From contig NZ_CP118247.1 in assembly GCF_028816475.1 (NCBI RefSeq), positions 2,472,001 to 2,536,000 of the forward strand: a DNA stretch of 64,000 bases, written 5' to 3'. The notes under the pieces are model-generated. The model did not search any database and had not been told where the DNA came from. It was given only the letters and a program-made list of their open reading frames with translations. Position 1 is the stretch's first letter. Every line of letters starts with the position of its first letter. This document shows positions 55,050-63,771 of this stretch, in pieces. This DNA is from Devosia rhodophyticola (lineage in GTDB: Bacteria > Pseudomonadota > Alphaproteobacteria > Rhizobiales > Devosiaceae). A program made the position numbers and the translations under genes.

Positions 55050-55562
55050 CTAGAGATTTTGCGTCAGGCTAAGACGATCAAGCCTTGGCCGATCGCTTTT
55101 CTCGACCATGCTGGCCAGAAAACCGCGCACAATCCTGTCCGAGCCGGGGGGCAAGCTGGCAATGGCAGCCTCAATGCGGCTCGCCTGACTTTTTGACAGG
55201 ATCGCAAAGAACTCGCGCCCCTTGTCGGTGGCGTAAAGCAGACGCTGGCGACGGTCCATCGGCCCGGTCTGCTGTTCAACATAACCGTTATCAATCAATT
55301 GGCGCAGGACGCGAGCCAGGCTCTGCTTGGTGATCTTGAGAATGTCGAGCAGGTCAGCCACCGGCATGCCCGGCTTGAGATTGACGAAATAGAGTACCCG
55401 ATGGTGGGCGCGCCCAAAGCCCTGGCGCTCCAGCAAGGCGTCGGCATCACCCACGAAATCCCGATAGGCAAAGAAAAACAGGCCCATGATATCGAGCGGT
55501 AAAGGCTTGGCGCTTCCGGAATTTATGTCAGCTATGTTGACATTTATTTTATTCACTGCCAT
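55050..55562 (-). CDS. MarR family transcriptional regulator
   Basis: A 170-aa winged-helix regulator. PVADLLDILKITKQSLARVLRQLIDNGYVEQQ is the recognition helix region and RRQRLLYATDKGREF the wing. ATG 55562 has TGGGGC upstream. It is divergent from ilvE, which is the likely regulated neighbour. A palindrome lies within its first codons. Confidence 0.88.
   Translation of the reverse strand: MAVNKINVNIADINSGSAKPLPLDIMGLFFFAYRDFVGDADALLERQGFGRAHHRVLYFVNLKPGMPVADLLDILKITKQSLARVLRQLIDNGYVEQQTGPMDRRQRLLYATDKGREFFAILSKSQASRIEAAIASLPPGSDRIVRGFLASMVEKSDRPRLDRLSLTQNL
55525..55543. promoter_or_regulatory. Candidate MarR operator (palindrome)
   Basis: ATGTCA-N7-TGACAT is a perfect 6-bp inverted repeat of 19 bp overall, the size of typical MarR operators. 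It lies in codons 7-13 of the marR gene and 157 bp upstream of the ilvE start. Autoregulation is possible; the role is not shown. Confidence 0.4.
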
Positions 55563-55699
55563 TGTTGCCCCACAAAGATGTCGACGTTTCTTATCCCGCA
55601 GCTGTTGTTGTTTGCCAAGGGTCAGGTCGTCGGGCATGATCAAAGCAATGGGTTTTGGTGGGAAGCCAGCCCTGAATTAAAGCAATGTGGGAGAGGATC

Positions 55700-56590
55700 A
55701 TGGCGGGCCTGCCAATGGATCAGCGCGATGGTTGGATTTGGTATGATGGCGCAATGGTGCCATGGGGGGATGCCAAGGTGCATGTGCTGACCCATGGATT
55801 GCACTATGCCAGCAGCGTATTTGAAGGCGAACGCGCTTATGGTGGCGAAATTTTCAAGCTGCGTGAGCACACGGATCGATTGATATTTTCGGCCGACACG
55901 CTCGACTTCGAACTTCCTTATTCGGCCGATGAGATCGACGAGGCGTGCCGTCAGGTATTGGCGAAAAACAGTCTGGTTGATGCCTATGTGCGGCCCGTCG
56001 CGTGGCGCGGCTCGGAAGAGCTCAGCGTCCCCGCCCGCAACAACAAGGTGCATCTGGCAATTGCTGCCTGGGTCTGGCCGAGCTATTTTTCGCCTGAGGA
56101 AAAGCTCAAGGGTATTCGTCTGGAATGGAGCAAGTGGCGGCGTCCGTCGCCGGAAACCATCCCCTGCAAGGCCAAGGCAGCCGGGCTTTATATGATTTGC
56201 ACGCTGTCCAAGCATGCGGCGATGGACAATGGCTTTGCCGACGCCTTGATGCTGGACTATCGCGGCTATGTTGCTGAAGCAACCGGCGCCAATGTGTTCT
56301 TTGTCAAAGGCAAAGAAATCACGACGCCGAAGCCGGATTGTTTCCTTGACGGCATCACGCGTCGGACGCTGATCGATCTGGCCAAGCGCAATGGCTACAC
56401 GGTTACCGAACGGCACATGAAGCCCGAAGAGTTGGGCCAGTTTGACGAATGTTTCCTGACGGGTACGGCGGCGGAAGTAACGCCCGTATCTCTGATCGGC
56501 GATGTGGCGTTTACGCCTGGGGAAGCCTGCCGTACATTGATGGATGCCTATAGCGTCGAAGTTCAGCCCAAGAAGGCCGCAGCTGAATAG
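55700..56590 (+). CDS. ilvE: Branched-chain amino acid aminotransferase
   Basis: A 296-aa class IV PLP aminotransferase. LTHGLHYASSVFEGERAY, YVRPVAWRGSEEL, CKAKAAGLY (region of the PLP lysine), GYVAEATGANVFFVK and GITRRTLIDLA are typical of IlvE. It interconverts leucine, isoleucine and valine with their 2-oxo acids. GGGAGAGG directly before ATG 55700 decides this start over one five codons upstream. Confidence 0.93.
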   Translation: MAGLPMDQRDGWIWYDGAMVPWGDAKVHVLTHGLHYASSVFEGERAYGGEIFKLREHTDRLIFSADTLDFELPYSADEIDEACRQVLAKNSLVDAYVRPVAWRGSEELSVPARNNKVHLAIAAWVWPSYFSPEEKLKGIRLEWSKWRRPSPETIPCKAKAAGLYMICTLSKHAAMDNGFADALMLDYRGYVAEATGANVFFVKGKEITTPKPDCFLDGITRRTLIDLAKRNGYTVTERHMKPEELGQFDECFLTGTAAEVTPVSLIGDVAFTPGEACRTLMDAYSVEVQPKKAAAE

Positions 56591-56612
56591 ACTGTTTGGT
56601 CGCCAAGTCTAA

Positions 56613-56640
56613 AGCCGGACCCCGCGTGTCCGGCTTTTTT
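56613..56640 (+). terminator. Rho-independent terminator after ilvE
   Basis: An 8-bp stem (AGCCGGAC/GTCCGGCT) with a 7-nt loop is followed by TTTTTT. Confidence 0.9.
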
Positions 56641-56644
56641 GTGA

Positions 56645-57091
56645 CTATTTCCAGCGCGCCTTGGCGCGGTCATCTGCGGATTTGGCGTCGACCCATTTGG
56701 TGCCTGTCGGTCCGGTTTCCTTTTTCCAGAAGGGGGCATCGGTCTTGAGATAATCCATCAGGAACTGCGCCCCTTCAAATGCTGCCTCGCGGTGAGGGGA
56801 CATTGTCATGACCTGAACGATGGGGTCGCCGGGAACCATGGTGCCATAACGGTGAATGATCGTGGCCGCCAGTAACTCAAAGCGGGTCAAGCCTTGGGCC
56901 AAAATGGTCTCAACTTGATTGATGGCCAGGTCGGGATAGCATTCCAGCATTAGGGAGGTGATGGGATCGCTCGGGCTTGACCGGACCAGACCGGTAAAGG
57001 TCACCACTGCCCCTGCGCTGTTATGCTCTTTCAGAAAGAGATTGGTCTGCCCGCCGGGATCAAATCCATGCGCGATTACCCTGACGGTCAT
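56645..57091 (-). CDS. moaE: Molybdopterin synthase catalytic subunit
   Basis: A 148-aa MoaE. AVVTFTGLVR, LECYPDLA, IIHRYGTMVPGDPIVQV and the catalytic DYLKTDAPFWKKE stretch are diagnostic. With MoaD it adds two sulfurs to precursor Z to give molybdopterin, which the xanthine dehydrogenase encoded in this window needs. It follows moaD by one base. Confidence 0.95.
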   Translation of the reverse strand: MTVRVIAHGFDPGGQTNLFLKEHNSAGAVVTFTGLVRSSPSDPITSLMLECYPDLAINQVETILAQGLTRFELLAATIIHRYGTMVPGDPIVQVMTMSPHREAAFEGAQFLMDYLKTDAPFWKKETGPTGTKWVDAKSADDRAKARWK

Positions 57092-57092
57092 A

Positions 57093-57344
57093 TCATCCCC
57101 CGGTCATTGGCGGGAAAAAGGCAATGGTATGCGCATCGGCAATCGGGGCGTCATGATCGACGATCTGGGCGTTTACTGCGGCGCGGATCAGCTTGCGGTT
57201 TTCAAAAGCCAGCGCGATGGCTTCGTCGTTCTGTGCAAGCCAGTCAATCAGATCGGCAACGGTTTTGACATGTTCAGGCGGCTCAACCTGCTGTTGGCTG
57301 CGATCCAACCGCTCGCGCAGCCAGGCAAAGTATAGGATATTCAT
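57093..57344 (-). CDS. moaD: Molybdopterin synthase sulfur-carrier subunit
   Basis: An 83-aa ubiquitin-like protein ending in the Gly-Gly tail (PPMTGG) that becomes the thiocarboxylate sulfur donor. ILYFAWLRERLD is the usual N-terminus. It overlaps pgsA by 4 nt and is followed directly by moaE. Confidence 0.94.
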   Translation of the reverse strand: MNILYFAWLRERLDRSQQQVEPPEHVKTVADLIDWLAQNDEAIALAFENRKLIRAAVNAQIVDHDAPIADAHTIAFFPPMTGG

Positions 57345-57910
57345 GGAGTATCACCGGACAGATGGGGCCAGCTGGCGCGGAAATACTGAATGCCGGTCCA
57401 TAATGTCAGAACGGCCGCCAGCCAAATCAGCGCCGTACCGATAACATCGAGGACGGGCATGGCCGGCACCAGCAACAATATTGCGATAGCGATCAACTGC
57501 GTCGTCGTCTTCCACTTGGCCAGCATTGATACGGGTAGCACGACTTTGGTGTTGCCCAAGAATTCACGCAGGCCGGAAATGAAGATTTCGCGAAACAGAA
57601 TGGTGCAGGCGGGTATGAGGTCCAGCGCGCTCAATGTGTGGTCATAGGCCAGGACAACCAGCATGACGCCAACCAGAAGCTTATCTGCAATCGGGTCAAG
57701 CATCCGTCCGAGCGGCGAGGTCTGGTTCCATTTGCGGGCCAGATAGCCATCGACCCAGTCGCTGGCTGCTGCCAAAACATAGAGCACCAATGCGAATAAT
57801 CGCAGGCCGGGGTCTGCCATGATCACAAGCCAGGCAATCACGGGGATTGCCACAATGCGGGCGATGGTGATCAGGTTTGGAATCGAGGTTATTTGGGACG
57901 CATTTGCCAT
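57341..57910 (-). CDS. pgsA: CDP-diacylglycerol--glycerol-3-phosphate 3-phosphatidyltransferase
   Basis: A 189-aa inner-membrane enzyme. The CDP-alcohol phosphotransferase motif DWVDGYLARKWNQTSPLGRMLDPIADK contains the D-G-x2-A-R-x8-G-x3-D-x3-D residues. SIPNLITIARI is the usual N-terminus, supporting ATG 57910 rather than the far upstream codon at 58042. It makes phosphatidylglycerophosphate, precursor of the phosphatidylglycerol used by Lgt. Head of pgsA-moaD-moaE. Confidence 0.95.
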   Translation of the reverse strand: MANASQITSIPNLITIARIVAIPVIAWLVIMADPGLRLFALVLYVLAAASDWVDGYLARKWNQTSPLGRMLDPIADKLLVGVMLVVLAYDHTLSALDLIPACTILFREIFISGLREFLGNTKVVLPVSMLAKWKTTTQLIAIAILLLVPAMPVLDVIGTALIWLAAVLTLWTGIQYFRASWPHLSGDTP

Positions 57911-58118
57911 GAGCGGAGACAATAGGAAGCGCGCCGAGCGGTCAAGGCGCGATTTCCTTGATGTTAACGTCGAAATCTGGCCAAAAATTGTTAGGGTGCG
58001 ACATGATTGCGATCGCCTGATAAATTTTGCATGCGCCACCAAATAGGCAAGCAGATATGAAACACAAGTGTGGTGCGTATTTAGCCGCCCACCAGTTCAA
58101 TTAACCAGAGGCAACAAG

Positions 58119-59135
58119 ATGCAACTTGCAATGATCGGTCTAGGGCGCATGGGCGCCAACATGGTGCGGCGTCTGTTGAAGGCTGGCCATGAATGTGTGG
58201 TGTTCGATCTTGACCCGGCCAATGTTTCCGCCCTCGTCGACGTGGGGGCTGTCGGCGCGACCTCAATGGAAGATGCCGTAGCCAAGGTCGGCAAAACCGG
58301 TGCCGTGTGGTTGATGCTACCTGCGGCGGTGGTTGGTCCGACTGTCGAGAAGCTGGCCGACATGATGCAGGCGGGCGGCATCATCATTGATGGGGGAAAT
58401 TCGTTTTATCATGACGATATCGACCGCGGCGAAGCTTTGGCGGCGCGCGGGATCAACTATCTCGATGTGGGTACCAGCGGCGGCGTGTGGGGTCTTGATC
58501 GCGGTTATTGCCTGATGATTGGCGGCCCGGTCGAGGCGGTCAAACGGCTTGATGCCGTATTCGCGGCGCTTGCCCCTGGTCTAGACAGAGGCGCAGTCCC
58601 TCCTGTCGATGCGCAAAGCACCGCCTATCTGGGCTATTTGCATTGTGGACCAACCGGGGCGGGCCATTATACCAAGATGGTGCACAACGGCATCGAATAC
58701 GGGGTCATGGCGGCCTATGCTGAAGGTATCAACATTCTCAAGGCGGCGAACGAGGGCAAGGGTACGCGTGAGGTTGACGCCGAAACGACGCCCCTGCGTC
58801 ACCCCAAATATTATCAGTTTGATATTGATCTGTCCGAAGTTGCCGAAGTCTGGCGTCATGGCAGCGTTATCGGTTCGTGGCTGCTGGATTTGACTGCACA
58901 GGCGCTCAAGGCCGACGAGGGGCTGACTGGCTTTGGTGGCCGGGTTTCGGACTCGGGCGAGGGACGCTGGACCCTGCAGGCGGCGATTGAAACGGGCGTG
59001 CCAGCTCCTGTCCTGTCTTCGGCCCTGTTTGGCCGGTTCAGCTCGCGCGGCGAATCTGAATTTGCCGATCGGTTGCTTTCGGCAATGCGACTGGCATTTG
59101 GCGGGCATCTGGAAAAACCGGAATCCGATGAGTAG
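58119..59135 (+). CDS. gnd: 6-phosphogluconate dehydrogenase (decarboxylating), short form
   Basis: A 338-aa protein of the GndA/YqeC short group. QLAMIGLGRMGANMVRRLLKAGH is the dinucleotide-binding loop, IIDGGNSFYHDD and LDVGTSGGVWGLDRGYCLMIGG include substrate-binding residues, and GHYTKMVHNGIEYG holds the catalytic Lys. It oxidises 6-phosphogluconate to ribulose 5-phosphate; short forms often prefer NAD+. ATG 58119 has AGAGG upstream; the longer ORF start lacks one. Confidence 0.92.
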   Translation: MQLAMIGLGRMGANMVRRLLKAGHECVVFDLDPANVSALVDVGAVGATSMEDAVAKVGKTGAVWLMLPAAVVGPTVEKLADMMQAGGIIIDGGNSFYHDDIDRGEALAARGINYLDVGTSGGVWGLDRGYCLMIGGPVEAVKRLDAVFAALAPGLDRGAVPPVDAQSTAYLGYLHCGPTGAGHYTKMVHNGIEYGVMAAYAEGINILKAANEGKGTREVDAETTPLRHPKYYQFDIDLSEVAEVWRHGSVIGSWLLDLTAQALKADEGLTGFGGRVSDSGEGRWTLQAAIETGVPAPVLSSALFGRFSSRGESEFADRLLSAMRLAFGGHLEKPESDE

Positions 59136-59250
59136 CCAAACGGTTGAAGAGGCGGGCCAGGGCCAGCGCTGCCTCTTCCTTAGGATAGTCTTCTGGATAT
59201 TTGTCCTCGCAGTATAGGCCGGGCACCGGGCCCGGCCCGACTTTGGGTGC

Positions 59251-60324
59251 CTAGGCGACGGCGCGGGCGATGACTTTGCGCCGTGCGCTCACGGCGTCGG
59301 CAAGATTATCGAGCACGGTGACGGTGGTTTCCCAATCGATGCAGCCATCGGTAATGGACTGGCCATAGGTCAGGGTCTTGCCGGGGGCCAAATCCTGCCG
59401 CCCTGCGATCAGGTTCGATTCGATCATCGTGCCGATGATGCGCTGATCGCCAGCGGCTAGTTGGGTGCCGACGTTGGCGAGAACCAATGGTTGGTTTTCA
59501 GGCTTCTTGTGGCTGTTGGCGTGGCTGGCATCGACCATTATGGCGGGCCGCACCCCGGCTTGGCTCATTTCCACTGCCACGGCCTCCACACTCTGGGCGT
59601 CGTAGTTCGGCGCTGTGCCGCCGCGCAGGATGATATGGCAGTCTTCATTGCCGCTCGTCGAGGCGATGGCTGAGCGGCCATTCTTGGTGACGGCCAGGAA
59701 ATGATGGGGTTGGCTCGCGGAGCGCATGGCATCGAGCGCGATGCGGACATTGCCATCGGTCCCATTCTTGAAGCCAATAGCGCAGGAGGTGCCCGAGGCC
59801 AGTTCACGATGGATCTGGCTTTCGGTAGTGCGCGCGCCAATAGCCGCCCAGGAGACGAGATCTGCCAGATATTGCGGGGTGGTCATGTCGAGGAATTCGC
59901 AGGCGGCGGGCAAGCCGAGATTGTTGATCTCGAGTAAGAGATTACGCGCCAAGCGCAGGCCCTGATCGATCTGGAAGCTGCCATCGAGACCGGGATCGTT
60001 GATCAGGCCTTTCCAGCCGACAGTGGTGCGCGGTTTCTCGAAGTAAACCCGCATGATGATTTCGAGCCGGTCACCGAGCGTTTCGCGCAGGGCCGCCAGT
60101 TTTCGGGCGTAGTCGAGTGCGGCATCGGGGTCGTGGATCGAACAGGGGCCGACGATTACGGTGAGGCGATCATCGTGACCATGCAGGATATTGTGAACGG
60201 CGTGTCGGGCGCTAAGGACGGTACGGGTGGCAGGGTCAGTGCGGGGGAATTCGCGCATGACATCGATCGGGGTACTTAGTTCACGAATATCAAGGATACG
60301 GAGGTCGTCGGTGGATTTCAGCAC
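59251..60324 (-). CDS. aroG: 3-deoxy-7-phosphoheptulonate (DAHP) synthase, class I
   Basis: A 357-aa class I DAHP synthase of the E. coli AroF/G/H type. VIVGPCSIHDPDAAL, RVYFEKPRTTVGWKGLINDP, GARTTESQIHRELASG, IGFKNGTDGNV and DASHANSHKKPENQ carry the PEP and metal residues. It is the first step of aromatic amino acid synthesis. GTG 60324 with CAGGAG eight bases upstream is chosen; a TTG at 60360 lies inside the terminator T tract. Expression is probably set by the upstream leader-peptide attenuator. Confidence 0.93.
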   Translation of the reverse strand: MLKSTDDLRILDIRELSTPIDVMREFPRTDPATRTVLSARHAVHNILHGHDDRLTVIVGPCSIHDPDAALDYARKLAALRETLGDRLEIIMRVYFEKPRTTVGWKGLINDPGLDGSFQIDQGLRLARNLLLEINNLGLPAACEFLDMTTPQYLADLVSWAAIGARTTESQIHRELASGTSCAIGFKNGTDGNVRIALDAMRSASQPHHFLAVTKNGRSAIASTSGNEDCHIILRGGTAPNYDAQSVEAVAVEMSQAGVRPAIMVDASHANSHKKPENQPLVLANVGTQLAAGDQRIIGTMIESNLIAGRQDLAPGKTLTYGQSITDGCIDWETTVTVLDNLADAVSARRKVIARAVA

Positions 60325-60358
60325 GGTCGTGGCTCCTGATTGGGGACCAACCGGCGAC

Positions 60359-60386
60359 AAAAAAGCCGCCAGTTGAGGCTGGCGGC
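60359..60386 (-). terminator. Leader terminator (attenuator) upstream of aroG
   Basis: On the minus strand an 8-bp stem GCCGCCAG (60386-60379) pairs with CTGGCGGC (60372-60365), with a 6-nt loop and TTTTTT (60364-60359). It lies 35 nt before the aroG start and after the leader peptide stop. The same CTGGCGG occurs earlier at 60447-60441, inside the leader ORF, and can capture the 5' arm as an antiterminator. Confidence 0.85.
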
Positions 60387-60417
60387 GGCTTTTGGGATGA
60401 TTATTTGACTTGGTTGT

Positions 60418-60495
60418 TTAGATCAAGCGCGTCCCTGCCTCCGCCAGTATCGGATAGCTAAAATACCAAAACGAATACGTGGCGGAACGGGTCAT
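60418..60495 (-). CDS. aroG leader peptide rich in aromatic residues (25 aa)
   Basis: A 25-codon ORF with the run YSFWYFSY at residues 7-14: six of eight residues are Tyr, Phe or Trp. It ends 32 nt before the terminator stem. The composition, position before a DAHP synthase gene and mutually exclusive hairpins fit a ribosome-dependent attenuator that senses charged tRNA-Phe/Tyr/Trp. No Shine-Dalgarno is present; the predicted -10 box ends six bases before the ATG, so the transcript may be leaderless, as reported for rhizobial trpL. Confidence 0.8.
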   Translation of the reverse strand: MTRSATYSFWYFSYPILAEAGTRLI

Positions 60496-60501
60496 GGGGG
60501 A

Positions 60502-60530
60502 TTGATAGCGCAGCGGGGTCGACTTGTCGA
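60502..60530 (-). promoter_or_regulatory. Predicted promoter of the aroG leader
   Basis: TCGACA (60530-60525) and TATCAA (60507-60502) on the minus strand are separated by 17 bp, a fair match to a housekeeping sigma-70 promoter. It begins directly after the uvrC stop codon. Transcription would start at or next to the leader ATG. Confidence 0.55.
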
Positions 60531-62411
60531 CTACGACTTTTGATTGAAATGATCGTAGATGAGTTGGGCCATCTGATCTGAAATGCCGGGGACGAGCGCC
60601 AGATCCTGGAGTGAGGCACGCGCAACGGCCTTGGCGGAGCCGAAATGGTTGAGCAGGGCTCGTTTGCGGGTTGGCCCGATGCCGTCGATCTCGTCCAATG
60701 GATTCTTGATCTGATCTTTCTTGCGTTTGGCGCGGTGGGTGCCGATGGCAAAGCGGTGGGCCTCGTCGCGCAGGCGTTGAACATAATAGAGTACCGCGTC
60801 GCGGTGCGGCAGCATGAACGCATCGCGGCCCTCCATGAAGAATTTTTCCCGCCCCGCATCGCGTTCCTCGCCCTTGGCGATGCCGATAAAGGTGACTTCC
60901 TTGGGCAGGTTCATTTCCGCGATGACGCCGCGCACCGCACTCATCTGGCCAGCGCCGCCATCAATGAAAACAACGTCGGGCCAATCCGGCATACCGGTGC
61001 TTTCGTCCTCGTCCTCCGCCTCGCTCTCATTGACAAGGCGGGCAAAGCGGCGCGTCAGCACTTCGCGCATCATGCCAAAATCATCGCCGGGAGTGATGTC
61101 GGTCGACTTGATATTGAAGGTGCGATAGTGCTTTTTGGAAAAGCCTTCCTCGCCCGCCACGACCATGGCGCCGACCGCGTTGGTGCCCGAGATGTGCGAA
61201 TTGTCGTAAATTTCGATGCGGCGCGGCGTTTCTTCGAGACCAAAAAGTTCGGCCACCCCCTCAAGCAGGCTGCGATTGGTGGCGCCTTCTGCCAGTTGGC
61301 GACCAAGTGCTTCGCGCGCATTGTTGAGAGCGTGGTTGACCAGATCGCGTTTTTCACCGCGCCGTGGGGTCTGTACATAAACGCGACTACCGGCCCGACT
61401 TGAGAGTGCCTCTTCAAGCAATTCGGTTTCGATTGGTTGATGGCTGAGGAGAACAAGTTTTGGCGGGGTGCGGCTTTCGTAGAACTGGCTGATAAAGGCT
61501 TCAAGCACCTCAGTTTCGCTCAACGCTGCGTCAGCGCGGGGTCGGAAAGCGTGGTTGCCCCAGTTCTGGAAGGCACGGAAGAAAAATACCTGAACGCAGA
61601 ATTGTCCGCCTTCGTGATGTATGGCAAAGACGTCGGCCTCTTCGACCGATTTCGCCGTGGCGTCGCCCTGACTCTGGATCAACGCCAGCGCACCCAACCG
61701 GTCGCGCAACAAGGCCGCGCGCTCGAAATCGAGATGTTCTGCGGCAGCATTCATTTCACTTTGCATATGATCGCGCACACCTTGAGAGCGGCCGCTGAGA
61801 AATTCGCACGCTTCATCGACCAGTTCGCTATAACCTTCGACTGAAATTTCGCCAGTGCACGGAGCAGCGCAGCGCTTGATCTGATGCTGCAGGCAGGGGC
61901 GGGTACGCGCGGCATAAAAACTATCCGAGCAATTGCGCAGCAAAAAGGCCCTTTGCAGGCTGGCGATGGTGCGGTTAACGGCGGTGACCGAGGCGAAGGG
62001 GCCAAAATAGTGGCCCTTGCGACGACGGGTGCCGCGATGCTTCATCAGTTCGGGTGCTTCGTGATCGGTGGCGATCAGAATATAGGGAAAGCTCTTGTCG
62101 TCGCGCAGCAGCACATTATAGCGCGGCTTTAAGCGCTTGATCAGGTTGGCTTCGAGGAGCAGCGCTTCTGACTCGGTTTCGGTGCGCACAAACTCCATGT
62201 GCGCGGTAGCCGCGATCATGCGCTGGATACGCGTCGGCAGCCCTTCTGGCCGGGTATAGTTTGTGACGCGAGACTTGAGGCTGCGCGCCTTGCCGACATA
62301 GACGACGGTGCCCTCGGCATCAATCATGCGATAGACGCCGGGCGCTGCTGGCAGCGTGCGCACGAAAGCCTTGATGACGTCGGGGCCGGTGGGGATCGTT
62401 GACTCGGTCAT
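60531..62411 (-). CDS. uvrC: Excinuclease ABC subunit C
   Basis: A 626-aa UvrC. The N-terminal GIY-YIG nuclease domain has [19 protein letters not shown] and SRVTNY; the UvrB-binding region and the RNase H-like domain ([33 protein letters not shown]) follow; the C-terminal helix-hairpin-helix pair ends [15 protein letters not shown] and [18 protein letters not shown]. It makes both incisions in nucleotide excision repair. It overlaps the SDR gene by 4 nt. Confidence 0.96.
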   Translation of the reverse strand: MTESTIPTGPDVIKAFVRTLPAAPGVYRMIDAEGTVVYVGKARSLKSRVTNYTRPEGLPTRIQRMIAATAHMEFVRTETESEALLLEANLIKRLKPRYNVLLRDDKSFPYILIATDHEAPELMKHRGTRRRKGHYFGPFASVTAVNRTIASLQRAFLLRNCSDSFYAARTRPCLQHQIKRCAAPCTGEISVEGYSELVDEACEFLSGRSQGVRDHMQSEMNAAAEHLDFERAALLRDRLGALALIQSQGDATAKSVEEADVFAIHHEGGQFCVQVFFFRAFQNWGNHAFRPRADAALSETEVLEAFISQFYESRTPPKLVLLSHQPIETELLEEALSSRAGSRVYVQTPRRGEKRDLVNHALNNAREALGRQLAEGATNRSLLEGVAELFGLEETPRRIEIYDNSHISGTNAVGAMVVAGEEGFSKKHYRTFNIKSTDITPGDDFGMMREVLTRRFARLVNESEAEDEDESTGMPDWPDVVFIDGGAGQMSAVRGVIAEMNLPKEVTFIGIAKGEERDAGREKFFMEGRDAFMLPHRDAVLYYVQRLRDEAHRFAIGTHRAKRKKDQIKNPLDEIDGIGPTRKRALLNHFGSAKAVARASLQDLALVPGISDQMAQLIYDHFNQKS

Positions 62412-63178
62412 TGGCGCGGGGTCGGTGCCGAACGCGATGAAAATTCGAGATGCTCGCCGCCGTCCAGCGCCAGCATCTGCCCTGTCATGGAGCGGGTCTT
62501 TAGCAGAAGCAGCACGCCCTCAGCGATGTCCTGCGGGGCGGCGTGGTGCTTGAGGAGTAATTGATCAACCGACCGGTCAAATTCATCCTGGCTTTGGCGC
62601 GAGTGCGGCAGCACCGGGCCGGGGCCAATGGCGTTGACCCGAATGGCGGGCGCCAGCGACTGAGCCAGCGTGCGCGTTGCGGTCCAGAGTACGGCCTTTG
62701 ACAAGGTATAGCTGAAATAGGCCGGGGACAGATTGAGTACTCGCTCGTCGATCATGTTGATTATATTGCCCTCGATCCCGTCGGGCAGCTGGGCGGCAAA
62801 GTCGCGGGCCAGAAACATTGGCGCTTCGGCATGAACGGCGAAGTGGCTGTCCCAAAGCGCCTCATCCAGATCGCGGGCGCTGTCAGGATCAAAAACCGAG
62901 GCATTGTTTATCAGCACAGTGAGGGGGCCAAACGCGTTTGCTGCGGCGGCAATCAGCTTTGCGCGTTCGGTTCTGTCGGCCAGATCAGCACAGATGTTGG
63001 CCGCCTGACCGCCTGCGTTGGTGATATCGGCACAGATTTTTTCGGCACCGGACTTGTCCGAGCGGTAGTGAATGACCACGGCATAGCCGTTGGCCGCCAG
63101 ATGTTTGGCGATGGTTGCGCCAATGCGGTCGCTGGCGCCGGTGATCAGGGCCACCGGATTCTTGGAAACGTCAGTCAT
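62408..63178 (-). CDS. SDR family oxidoreductase (pteridine reductase-like)
   Basis: A 256-aa short-chain dehydrogenase. [31 protein letters not shown] is the NADP-type Rossmann loop, INNASVF the NAG-like motif and [11 protein letters not shown] holds the catalytic Tyr-x3-Lys. The HYRSD loop and overall length resemble FolM/PTR1 dihydromonapterin or pteridine reductases. It precedes uvrC with an ATGA overlap, an order common in Hyphomicrobiales. Confidence 0.85.
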   Translation of the reverse strand: MTDVSKNPVALITGASDRIGATIAKHLAANGYAVVIHYRSDKSGAEKICADITNAGGQAANICADLADRTERAKLIAAAANAFGPLTVLINNASVFDPDSARDLDEALWDSHFAVHAEAPMFLARDFAAQLPDGIEGNIINMIDERVLNLSPAYFSYTLSKAVLWTATRTLAQSLAPAIRVNAIGPGPVLPHSRQSQDEFDRSVDQLLLKHHAAPQDIAEGVLLLLKTRSMTGQMLALDGGEHLEFSSRSAPTPRQ

Positions 63179-63378
63179 TGTTTGCTGATTCGACTTGGTA
63201 ATACGGGTTCAGATATACGCGATCATAAGCCGTTTTGCCCTCGATCAGCAATCTCTGCGCGGTGGAATCGGGTGATGAAATCGACAGTGTTATTGTCCTT
63301 TTGTTGGTGTTCATTCGGGGCTAGGTTTTGCTGGCGAGGGCAATCGCAATAGTTGGTGATTCTTGAAAGGGACATGAA

Positions 63379-63714
63379 ATGGAAATGATCTTACCACTTA
63401 TTGTACAACTGATTGGCGGGGGCGCTGGGGGCAATATCATTGCCCAGGTCGTCAAGAAGGTGGATTTGGGGCCGGCTGGCAACAGTATAGTTGGTGCCAT
63501 CGGCGGTCTTGCTGGCACTTGGCTGGCTGGCAAAATTCCGGGCCTTGACGGGTTGGTCGGCGGTATGGCCGCAACGGTCGACGCAGCGGGCACGGCCGCG
63601 AGTAGCGGGTTGGATGTTGGCGCCTTGGCGGGGCAGGGCGTAACCGGCCTCGTCAGCGGCGGAATCTTGACAGCGATCGCCGGGATCATCAAATCCAGCA
63701 TGGCCAAGGGCTAA
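63379..63714 (+). CDS. Glycine/alanine-rich small membrane-associated protein (111 aa)
   Basis: A 111-aa protein with many Gly-Gly and Ala-Gly pairs (LIGGGAGGNII, AIGGLAGTWLAGK, GLVSGGILTAIAGIIK) and several weakly hydrophobic stretches that could insert in or line a membrane. AAAGGGA lies before the ATG. No enzyme motif is seen. The composition is also seen in small hypothetical proteins of alphaproteobacteria, but I cannot assign a family. Confidence 0.65.
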   Translation: MEMILPLIVQLIGGGAGGNIIAQVVKKVDLGPAGNSIVGAIGGLAGTWLAGKIPGLDGLVGGMAATVDAAGTAASSGLDVGALAGQGVTGLVSGGILTAIAGIIKSSMAKG

Positions 63715-63771
63715 ATTCAAGTATAGAGCACTCTAGTGTTCGGGGCCGAAAAATGTGTCCTCCGGAAAGTC

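Noticed and set aside
60518-60531. GTCGAC-TT-GTCGAC as a repressor site at the aroG promoter
   Set aside because: Both halves are self-complementary hexamers and the same words occur inside the ade coding sequence, so there is no evidence beyond coincidence.
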